A stretch of DNA of 64,000 bases from JAPSGB01 sp963775185 (GTDB lineage: Bacteria; Myxococcota_A; Polyangia; Polyangiales; Polyangiaceae): assembly GCA_963775185.1 (NCBI GenBank), contig CAVZIE010000017.1, forward strand, positions 107,304 through 171,303, read 5' to 3'. The translations under genes and the position numbers were made by a program. Under the pieces are notes generated by a model. The model worked only from the letters and a program-made list of their open reading frames with translations, searched no databases and was not told the DNA's origin. This document shows positions 16,908 to 24,700 of the stretch, piece after piece. Position 1 is the stretch's first letter. Every line of letters starts with the position of its first letter.

Positions 16908-17260
16908 CCTCGTTCGAGTCTAGCAGACCGCCGACGCCCATGCGCCGGTGCGCCCAAGTCGCCGGTTCGGAAGCGATTCCGCGCCGCACCGACCTGAAGT
17001 CCCAGGGACATCCGCGCGATGGCTCGCAACGCTCGCTCCGTCGCGATCCGCTCCGGCGTCCCCGGCGGCAGCCCCCGCACCCACGTCTGGATCTCCGGGT
17101 GCAACTTCAGCAGCGCGAGCACGTTCGTCACCCACATCCCCGAGACGCCGACGCGTCGCGCCAGCTCTGCCCGGTTCCGGACCTCGCCCGTGTCCAGCAG
17201 CCGCTGCCACTCGTCGGCGAGCGTCATCAGCTTCACGATCCGCGGCGGCTCGGTGGGCAC
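16904..17260 (-). CDS. HTH-block protein, copy 6
   Basis: 118 residues from GTG 17260; the conserved basic segment extends upstream to about 17342 but has no ATG in frame. HTH RNRAELARRVGVSGMWVTNV, then RGLPPGTPERIATERA, and the tail FRTGDLGAPAHGRRRSARL shared with copy 3. The stop overlaps the DUF433 start. The 75 bp covering this tail is the same in copies 3 and 6, marking the duplication. Upstream sequence diverges abruptly at the GGCGCC block edge near 17340. Confidence 0.7.
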   Translation of the reverse strand: MPTEPPRIVKLMTLADEWQRLLDTGEVRNRAELARRVGVSGMWVTNVLALLKLHPEIQTWVRGLPPGTPERIATERALRAIARMSLGLQVGAARNRFRTGDLGAPAHGRRRSARLERG

Positions 17261-17502
17261 CGGCCTGGGTCGGCTCCGGCGGCGGGGCTCGACCCGGAAC
17301 CGAACGCGAAAGTTCGCACTTGTGTCGGTACTGGGGCGCCGCTCGGGGACGTGTGGACGAACCCCTGACGTGCGTCATCGCTTCGAGACCGGGTGGCGGC
17401 TTCGGTCAACTTGGAGCTCCCGCGGTTCTTCCGAGTCCGCGCATGGATAGTATCAACTGCTGATCCGGGCGCCGGAAGCGGCGCCAGGCCCCGCGCCCAG
17501 AG

Positions 17503-17517
17503 TTCCGCGCCGGACCG
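17503..17517 (-). repeat. Dispersed motif copy 2
   Basis: Inverted copy of the CGGTCCGGCGCGG core, intergenic, about 40 bp upstream of a lipoprotein start. Confidence 0.55.
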
Positions 17518-17556
17518 GCACTCGCCCTCCCCAGCGCGCGGCGCTATCCTGAAGTT

Positions 17557-19038
17557 ATGTGGCGGGGCGCGGCGTTCGCCGTCGCAAGCTTTCTCGCGTT
17601 CGGTTGCGGCTCGGTCTCGCAAGCCCGCGACGCTGGCGCGGCGGGTGCGGGAGCCGCGCAAGACAGCGGCGCGCAAGACGCCGACGCGCAAGACAGCAGC
17701 GCACAGGACGGCGCTCCTTGCCAGGTGCTCGACGCTAGCGACTCGGCCGCGGAACGGAGCTTCGGCGACCGCGGCACGCTTTCCGGGAACCTCGCCGTCG
17801 TCACCGCGCCAGGCAATCTGTACACGTTCCTGCCATCCGCCGCGTACCTGTTCGAGCAGAGCGGCGGGACGTGGTCGGAGCGCGGCACCGTGACCTTCAA
17901 GACTGCTGTGGTCTCCACGGCGATGGACGGCGACGCGATCTTCTTCGGCCTTGACGACGCCAGCTCGGACGGTTCGGTCTCGGTGTACGCCGGCAGCGCG
18001 TCGGGCTTCACGGCGCAGCAGACGCTCCACGCCGGCGGCGCGGTAGCACACGCCCAGTTCGGCGCCGCGGTCGCCGTGCAAGGCGACACGGCGGTAGTCG
18101 GCGCACCGGGCACGTACGAGGCAACGGGCTACGCTGGCGCGGCGTACGTGTTCTCGCGCAGCGGCTCCACGTGGACCCAGACCCAGACGCTGGCCGCCAG
18201 CGACGGCAAGCCGGGCGGTGCGTTCGGGCAAGCGGTGGCGCTCGACGGCGCGACCATCGCCGTGGGCACGTACGCGAGCCCCGGCGCGGTCTACGTGTTC
18301 GGATTGTCGGGGACGACTTGGGTCGAGCAAGCCAAGCTCGTCGATCCCGCCGATGCTGGCGGCTACGGTTTCGGCAGCGACTTGGCCATGGACGGCGGCA
18401 CGCTCCTCGTCAGCGCTTCAGCTCGCGTCGATGTGTTCGTCGCAGGGGCGCAGGGCTGGAGCCTGCAAACGACATTGTCCTCCGGTCCGGCCGTCGCCCT
18501 CGACGGCGACACCGCCGCCATTTCCGACGGGCAAGCGACGTACGTCGCCACGCGAACGGGCAGCGCGTGGTCGGAGCCGCGAAAGATCTGCCCGATCGCC
18601 AACCTGCTCGACCTCAAGGGCGGGAGCGCGCTCATCGGCAGCCCCGGCTCCAACCGCGACGGCAGCGGCTCCGGCGCCGCCTACGTCGTGCACTTCGACG
18701 CGTTCGCCGCCGGCGACGACGCGTGCGCCTGCCGCGCCGTCGATGACCCGCCGTGTTCGCAAGGGACACCGCTGCCGGCGCCGGACAAGCTCGGCGTGTG
18801 CCCGGCGGGCGATTGGCTGTTCTCGGACACGATCTGCGATCTGGACGGACAGAACTGCAACGAGGCCGGCGATCTGTTGTGCCACCGATCGTGCACGAGC
18901 AACCGCGACTGCCCCGATCCGTGCCGCCCGCACTGCGCGAGCCAGACCCTGTGGAACGGCACCGACACGTGCGGCGCCCACGGCCCCTTGATCTGCAGCG
19001 AAACCGAAGAGACCGGTTGCGGGCTCGGGCCATATTAA
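17557..19038 (+). CDS. Lipoprotein with FG-GAP-type beta-propeller repeats
   Basis: 493-residue predicted surface lipoprotein. Signal peptide with lipobox FLAFGC, then an unusual linker of repeated QDSGAQDADAQDSSAQD units. Several blades follow the pattern 'VAxxGDTAVVGAPG...GAAYVFxRSG', as in FG-GAP/integrin-alpha-like propellers; by eye about six blades. The final ~110 residues are cysteine-rich (about 20 Cys), suggesting a disulfide-bonded C-terminal domain. It likely acts outside the cell in binding or adhesion. Its 3' end is overlapped on the other strand by an open frame continuing from HTH copy 7, which I treat as non-coding. Confidence 0.8.
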   Translation: MWRGAAFAVASFLAFGCGSVSQARDAGAAGAGAAQDSGAQDADAQDSSAQDGAPCQVLDASDSAAERSFGDRGTLSGNLAVVTAPGNLYTFLPSAAYLFEQSGGTWSERGTVTFKTAVVSTAMDGDAIFFGLDDASSDGSVSVYAGSASGFTAQQTLHAGGAVAHAQFGAAVAVQGDTAVVGAPGTYEATGYAGAAYVFSRSGSTWTQTQTLAASDGKPGGAFGQAVALDGATIAVGTYASPGAVYVFGLSGTTWVEQAKLVDPADAGGYGFGSDLAMDGGTLLVSASARVDVFVAGAQGWSLQTTLSSGPAVALDGDTAAISDGQATYVATRTGSAWSEPRKICPIANLLDLKGGSALIGSPGSNRDGSGSGAAYVVHFDAFAAGDDACACRAVDDPPCSQGTPLPAPDKLGVCPAGDWLFSDTICDLDGQNCNEAGDLLCHRSCTSNRDCPDPCRPHCASQTLWNGTDTCGAHGPLICSETEETGCGLGPY

Positions 19039-19204
19039 GCGTGTTCGTTTGCCATTGGACCGGGATACCGGTCGCGGAACCTCCGCGGCCCGACCCGCGG
19101 GGCTTGCGCGCTGGACGGGCGCCTCTCCAGGCGTCGACGCGCCGACAAGCGCGTCGCTTGGGTCGCGATAGGCTGCCAATCTGGCGTACGCGCATGACGC
19201 CAAG

Positions 19205-19561
19205 CTGAGTCCTTGGCGGCATCCGCGCCAATGCTCGCAACGCCGGCTCCGTCACATACCGCCTCGGCGTCCCCGGCGGCAGCCCGCGCACCCACGCTTG
19301 GATCTCGGGGTGGAGCTTGAGCAGAGCGAGCACGTTCGTGACCCACATCCCCGACACGCCGGCGCGGCGCGCCAGCTCCGCCCTATTCCGGGCCTCGCCC
19401 GTGTCCAGCATCCGCTGCCACTCGTCGGCGAGCTTCATCAGCTTGACAATCCGCGGCGGCTCGGTCGGTGGCGGCTTCGGCCGGCTCCGACGACGCGGCT
19501 CGACCCGAAACCGGACCTGAAAGTTCGCAGTTGTGTCGTGATTGGGGCGCCGCTGGAGCAT
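19205..19561 (-). pseudogene. HTH-block copy 7, no proper 3' end
   Basis: ATG 19561 gives MLQRRPNHDTTANFQVRF, then PPRIVKLMKLADEWQRML, HTH RNRAELARRAGVSGMWVTNV and RGLPPGTPRRYVTEPAL. The usual C-terminus is lost (ALARMPPRTQLG). The frame stays open as far as 18632 antisense to the lipoprotein, which is unlikely to be real. The 5' flank (19547-19576) is the one most similar to the tRNA-Arg flank. It is divergent from antitoxin C, with about 70 bp between start codons. Confidence 0.6.
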
Positions 19562-19628
19562 GTGCGCTGGAATCTCGGCTCAGCCGCCGGGCCCGGCGAG
19601 GGCCAGCCCGCGCTGTTGTGCTCTCGTC

Positions 19629-19871
19629 GTGGCGCAGTCCAAGCCGACTCCCGAACCCGTCGCGGTGCCGAAGGCGCTCGAACCACTCGTGAAGCAGCTT
19701 GCTTCGCTCGCGCCCGCAGAGCGCGAGCTCGTGGTGCACGCCGCGGAAGCGGTCAGCCATGCGCGCCCAGCCTATCCAGCGATGACCTGGGAGCTTCTCG
19801 ATGCGGCGCGCGGGCTCGTGAGCTTCGGCGGTGACGCCGTCGAAGACACACGGGCACTCTACGATGGCTGA
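19629..19871 (+). CDS. Antitoxin of PIN toxin, copy C
   Basis: 80 residues from GTG 19629 (VAQSKPTPEPVAVPKALEPL). It is homologous to antitoxins A and B over the opening MAQxKxxPEPV and the ending SFGGDAVEDTRALYDG, but clearly diverged. The toxin ATG lies within its last codons (19864), the same overlap as in copy A. It is on the plus strand, unlike the other pairs. A ~65-bp piece resembling its 5' part is embedded at 21254-21320. Confidence 0.68.
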   Translation: MAQSKPTPEPVAVPKALEPLVKQLASLAPAERELVVHAAEAVSHARPAYPAMTWELLDAARGLVSFGGDAVEDTRALYDG

Positions 19872-20157
19872 GGTTGTCCTCGACGCCAACGTCATCGTGG
19901 GCTTTCTCGACAAGGCGGATGTCCACAACCCTCGCGCCGAAGCGCTTCTCGCCGAGCTGAAGCGAGATGGCCACTTGCCGCTGGTCTTCGACGTTCTTGT
20001 TGCCGAGGCCGTGTCGGTGATCTGTCGGCGAGCCCAGGAGCGGCGCGCGAAGCAGACGGACCTGCGCCGCGTAACGGACCAAGTCCGGCGCTGGCATGAC
20101 GACGGACGCATCGCCGCCGTGAGCGCCGACATCGGGCGGCGCTTCGGCGCCCCCGAT
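19864..20157 (+). pseudogene. PIN-domain toxin copy C, cut by HTH copy 8
   Basis: Begins MAEVVLDANVIVGFLDKAD and continues through LPLVFDVLVAEAVSVICRRA to IGRRFGAPDL, then passes directly into the reverse complement of an HTH block at about 20158. The last third of the PIN domain, including the final acidic motif (NDAL in copy A), is missing. The open frame runs on to 20517 through meaningless antisense residues. The junction shows that the HTH block can move into or recombine within toxin genes. Confidence 0.85.
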
Positions 20158-20440
20158 CTCGCGCAGCGCCCGCTCCGTCACGAACCGCTCCGGCGTCCCC
20201 AACGGCAGCCCGCGTACCCACGCCTGGATCCCCGGGTGCAGCTTCAAGAGTGCGAGCACGTTCGTGACCCACATTCCCGATACACCCGCCCGCCGCGCCA
20301 GCTCTGCGCGGTTCCGGACCTCGCCGGTGTCCAGCATATGCTGCCACTGGTCGGCGAGGTGCATCACCCGGACGATCCGCGGCGGCTCTGTCGGGAGCGG
20401 CCTGGGCCTGCTCCGACGGCGAGGTATTCTAAACGGTCTC
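20158..20440 (-). pseudogene. HTH-block copy 8, truncated at both ends
   Basis: Core only: RIPRRRSRPRPLPTEPPRIV, MLDTGEVRNRAELARR, GVSGMWVTNVLALLKLHPGI, then RFVTERALREI, where it joins the PIN toxin on the other strand. The 5' side ends near 20440, within sequence resembling the ATTCTAAA variant shared with copies 1 and 5. Open frames run across it, but they include toxin antisense sequence. Confidence 0.75.
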
Positions 20441-20761
20441 GCGATGTTCCGCGTGTGACGCGCGGGCGTACGGCGCGCGCCCGATTCCATCGCGTTGCAG
20501 GCGTTCGCAAATCGTAGCCAGACGTTTGTTACAAGCGCGATCCAACCGTGGGCGATGCGGGGGCGCGCGAACGGTATTCCGCGCGAAGTCGACGCTCACG
20601 AGACCCCTGTGCACCGGATAGGGTGGGCAACGCGATCCCGACCCTCTGCGATTCCGCGCCGGACCGACAACCTGCCCGGCATCCGCTTCGAGTAGCTCGC
20701 GAGCCCTGCATCGCAAGGCCCGGAGCTTGCGTGGTTTCCGCCGGAGCGTGGATCGAGGGCG
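20441..20761. other. No gene seen
   Basis: About 320 bp without a convincing coding frame. It contains one inverted copy of the dispersed motif (20652-20666). The open frames here have arginine- and alanine-rich antisense composition. Confidence 0.5.
20652..20666 (-). repeat. Dispersed motif copy 3
   Basis: Inverted copy of the CGGTCCGGCGCGG core in the gene-free stretch after HTH copy 8. Confidence 0.55.
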
Positions 20762-21325
20762 ATGACGTCGCGCCCGGTGGTTGCTAGCGCGGATGGAGTG
20801 AAAACTCTCCAAGGCGGAATCCGGGTCTCGCTCCGCTGCCTCGATTGCGGGACGACCGGATCGTTCCGGTTCGATCGCGCGATGGTCGATCCACGGCCCG
20901 AGGAAGTGGACCCCGACTGGGACGGCGTGTGCTTCTCGAAGCCGGCGACGTGCGACAAGTGTGGCGCTGTGGATCGCTACGAGCTGGTGAAGCCGAACGC
21001 GCGGGCGCTGCGCTCGCGTGCGGTCTACGTCGCGAACGAGTACGAGGTGGTCTCGACGAACGCACCGGTGGTGCGCGCGAGCATGCAGATGTGGGACGGC
21101 ACCGCCGTGCTCAGGCCGTCACACGCGTTCGCGTACCTGCGCGCGCAAGCCGAGGATCGTCCGACGAGCGGGGAAGCGTGGCGACGCCTCGGGGTCAGCT
21201 ACGCGAAGTTCGGCCAGAACGACGAGTCGGAGCAGGCACTCCGCACGGCGCTCTCGGGAGCCTGTCGCTGTACCCAAGGCACTCGAGTCGCTGGTGAAGC
21301 AGCTGGCTTTGCTCCAACTCGCTGA
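20762..21325 (+). CDS. Zinc-ribbon plus TPR-like protein, 3' end disrupted
   Basis: 187-residue open frame. The N-terminal half has paired cysteine motifs CLDCGTTG and CDKCGAVDRYEL, a plausible zinc ribbon. Near residues 140-165 is a tetratricopeptide-like stretch (SGEAWRRLGVSYAKFGQNDE, then SEQALRTAL). It then runs into sequence derived from an antitoxin gene in a shifted frame and stops. A following fragment (21321-21726) may be the displaced C-terminal part. Function unknown; it looks like a gene interrupted by toxin-antitoxin debris. Confidence 0.55.
   Translation: MTSRPVVASADGVKTLQGGIRVSLRCLDCGTTGSFRFDRAMVDPRPEEVDPDWDGVCFSKPATCDKCGAVDRYELVKPNARALRSRAVYVANEYEVVSTNAPVVRASMQMWDGTAVLRPSHAFAYLRAQAEDRPTSGEAWRRLGVSYAKFGQNDESEQALRTALSGACRCTQGTRVAGEAAGFAPTR
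21254..21320 (+). pseudogene. Embedded antitoxin gene fragment
   Basis: In one frame this stretch reads EPVAVPKALESLVKQLALLQ, matching EPVAVPKALEPLVKQLASLA of antitoxin C (from 19651). Only about 65 bp is present, with no start, no C-terminus and no toxin. It sits exactly where the preceding gene loses its expected frame. Confidence 0.8.
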
Positions 21326-21726
21326 GGGAGGCGTTCCGGGACGCGGAAGGCGTGGTGGTCGCCTCGGACATGTACTGCATCGATCCCGCGTGCGACTGCG
21401 GCATGTTCCACGTCGCGTTCTCCGCGGCGATCGAGCACGAAGGCGACGAGGGCGAGGGGATCGGCGCGGTGAGCGTCACGTTCGCGGGCAAGGTCGGTTT
21501 CGCGCCGACGAACCCGGATCGCGAGGCGCGGCTGCGCGCGCTGTGGGCGCGCTATCGACAGCGGCACCCGACGCTGCGCGTGCAGGCCGAGCGCTACGAG
21601 GAAATGCGGGCGTTCGGCGCCGAGCACCTCGCCAGCTCGCCGCCTGTGGCCGTGCCTGCGAGTTCCGTCGCTGCGCGCGCGTGGGTCTCGCCGAGCAGGA
21701 AGCGCCGGAGCCGGGCGCGGACCTGA
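21321..21726 (+). pseudogene. Gene fragment with CxxxCxC motif
   Basis: Coding-like sequence (AFRDAEGVVVASDMYCIDPA, CDCGMFHVAF, then VTFAGKVGFAPTNPDREARL) with no clear start of its own; an ATG at 21352 lies inside it. It could be the distal part of the zinc-ribbon gene upstream or a separate truncated gene. The last ~30 residues look out of frame. Confidence 0.45.
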
Positions 21727-21757
21727 GGCTCGTCGTGCGCGGCGGTTCGTCGCGCGA

Positions 21758-24700
21758 TCACGCAGACTTCCGATGGCCGGTGGCGCCCAGCCGGACGTTC
21801 ACTTCGCGCGTGCCGACGCCGTGCGGATCAAGCGGTATGCGTCCGGAATCCAGCCGGGCTCCGTCCAAGCTCGCTTCAGCGACGCCTGCGCTGACAGCGT
21901 CGGGGTTTTCGACGACGACGTGGACCTCTTGCGTGCCCCACTTGATCCAGGCTTCGAATCCGTTCCATGTGGAGGGGATGCAGGGGTCGATGCGAAGCTG
22001 CCCGTCCTGCTTGTGGATGCCGAGGATCGCCTCGATGCCGAGGCGGTATGTCCAGCCCGCCGCGCCCGTGTACCAACTCCACCCACCACGCGCGACCCAT
22101 GGAGCGCAGCTATAGATGTCGCCGGCGAGCACGTACGGTTCCGCCCGGTAGCGAGCGACCTGACCGCTCGTTTTCGCGCGCAGGACCGGATTCATCAAGC
22201 GGAAGATGCGCTCGGCGTGGTCGCCGTCCCCGAGCGCGGCGTAGGCCCAGCCGAGCCATGTCGCCGCGTGCGAATACTGTCCGCCGTTCTCGCGGATGCC
22301 GCGCGGGTACGCGCGGATGTAACCAGGGTCGTGCGCCGCGCCCGCGAAGGGCGGCCAGAGCAGCAGCAGGAGCCGGTCTTCCTCCCTCACGAGCTGCTCG
22401 TCGGCCGCGTGGAGCGCCAGTGTCGCCCTCTTCGCGTCGGCCGCCCCGGACAGGACCGCCCAGGATTGTGCGATGGAGTCGATGCGGCACTCGCTGTTCG
22501 TTGCCGAGCCCAGGCGCGAGCCGTCGTCGTGGAACGCACGCAGGTACCACGCGCCGTCCCACGCGCTGGCCTCCAGGCTCGCCCGGAGCGAGTCGGCACG
22601 GCTGCGCCACTTCTCTGCCTCGTCGTGCTCGCCGCGGCCTTCGCAGAGCGACACGAAGCGGCTCGCTGTCGCGCACAGGAACCAGCCGAGCCAGACGCTC
22701 TCCCCCCGGCCTTCGGAGCCCACGTGATTCATGCCGTCATTCCAGTCGCCGTCACCCATCAGCGGCAGACCGTGGCTTCCCTGCGTGAAGCCGCGCTCCA
22801 TGGCACGCCGGCAGTGCTCGAACAGTGGCGCGGGCGGTGCGGTGGCGAACTCGGCGTAGCGGTCGTGTTCATCTCGCTTCAGCGTCTCGCCGATCAGGAA
22901 CGGCACAGGTTCGGCGAGAATCGACGCGTCCCCGGTCGCTACCACGTACTCCGCGGTCACGTAGACAAGCCACAGCAGATCGTCCGAGCAGCGCGTCCGG
23001 ACGCCGCTGCCGGCCGGCGGGTGCCACCAGTGCAGGACATCCCCTTGTTCGAACTGGTGTGCGGCCGACTCGAGGATGTGGGCGCGTGCGCGCCCCGGCG
23101 CGGCGTGAAGCAACGCGAGCACGTCCTGCAGCTGATCCCGGAACCCGAACGCGCCGCTTGATTGATAGAAGGCCGTGCGACCGAAGAGGCGCGAGGCGAG
23201 GGTCTGGTAGAGCAGCCACCGATTGAGCACGAGGTCCATCGACGGCTCGGGCGTCTTGACGCGTATGTTGCCCGTGATCTCGTCCCAGAATCCGGTCGTG
23301 GCGTCCCACGCCGCGTCGACCGACGCCCGCTCCCGGAAGTGCGAAGCGAGCGCGAGCGCCTGATCGCGATCGGCGGCTTGGCCCAAGACGAAGTGCGTCT
23401 GGATCTCCTCGCCGGGACCGAGATCCAGATGCACTTGCAGCGCGGCGCACGGATCGAGCCCAGCGTCCGTGCGCCCGGCGAGGCCCCAGCGCGCGAGCGC
23501 CTCGGGGCGCGCGTAGTCGCCCCGGCGGCCCAGAAACTCCGTGCGGTCGGCGGTGAAGCCGTGCACCCGGAGCTCGGAGGCGAGGAACGCGAATCGCCCC
23601 TTGAACTCGGTCTTCCAGCTGCACGTTGCCAGCAGGCAGCCATGCGCGCGGTCGACCTCGGACACGATGTAGGGCCGCTGCTCTTCCTGGGTGCTGCCGA
23701 GAACCCACTCCGCGTAGTAGGTCGCGGTGACGCGCCGATGCCGGGCGAGCCTGTTCTTGATCCGCAGACGCACGATCTTCACCGGCGCGTCTGGAGGCAC
23801 GAAGACCGTGAGCTCCTGCTCGAAGTCGTGGCTCTGCCGCTCGTACTTCGTGTAGCCCGCGCCATGACGCACGAGCGTTTCCGCGCCGAGCCCCGCCGGG
23901 AGCGGCGTGGGTGACCACAACTCGCCGGTTTCCTCGTCCCTCAAGTACAGCGACTCGGACGGCGTATCGAACAGTGGATCGTTTCTCCACGGCGTCAGCC
24001 GGTTCTCGCTGCTGTTCAGCGACCACGTGCAGCCGAGCGACGATTCGCTCACGAGGCAGCCGAAGTCCGGGTTGGCGAGCACGTTGCACCACGGCAGCGG
24101 CGTCGGCTTGCCGGGCAGAACCGAAATCACGTACTCGCGTCCGTCCTCGCTGAACCCTCCCGTGCCGTTGTCGAACAGCAGGGTTGGCCGGCGCGCGGGG
24201 GCGGGGGGCTCGCGCTCCTCCGCGAGCGTCGGCTCGAAACGCGGCAGATGCGTCACATTCTCGCCGGGCTTGGCCAGCCGTGACGCGAGCGATTCGTCAC
24301 GCGTGTCCAGTACGCCCCGCGCCGTCGCCTCCAGGTGGCGTACCTCTTCCACGGGGACCTGGTCGCGCGAGATGACGTGGATGCCGCCACGCCGGTCGAC
24401 CCAGTCGCCCACATCGTGTCGGGCAAGGACGCTCCTGAGCGTCCCGAAGCCGTCCGTCATGTATCCCGACGCCTGCTCGTCCACGAGAACGAGATCGACG
24501 CGCACGCCGCAGGCCCGCATGTACTCGTGCGCCGCGATGGCCTGCGAAAGAAGTGGCGCCTGCGAGTCGTGTACCCGGACGAGCAGGATGGGCAGGTCGC
24601 CGGAGATGCCTCGGCCCCACAGGCGGCGCTTCTCGGGCAGACCCTGCGCGATGACATCCGGCGGAGCTCGCAACGACGGCTCCGCGAACACCAGCGCGGA

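Noticed and set aside
18632..19204. Extension of HTH copy 7 antisense to the lipoprotein
   Set aside because: Arginine-rich and unlike other HTH copies; the plus-strand lipoprotein is clearly coding there.
8762..20440. CRISPR array or integron explanation for the regular HTH blocks
   Set aside because: Blocks are ~370 bp, coding and separated by genes rather than unique short spacers; no cas gene, integron integrase or attC-like hairpin is seen.
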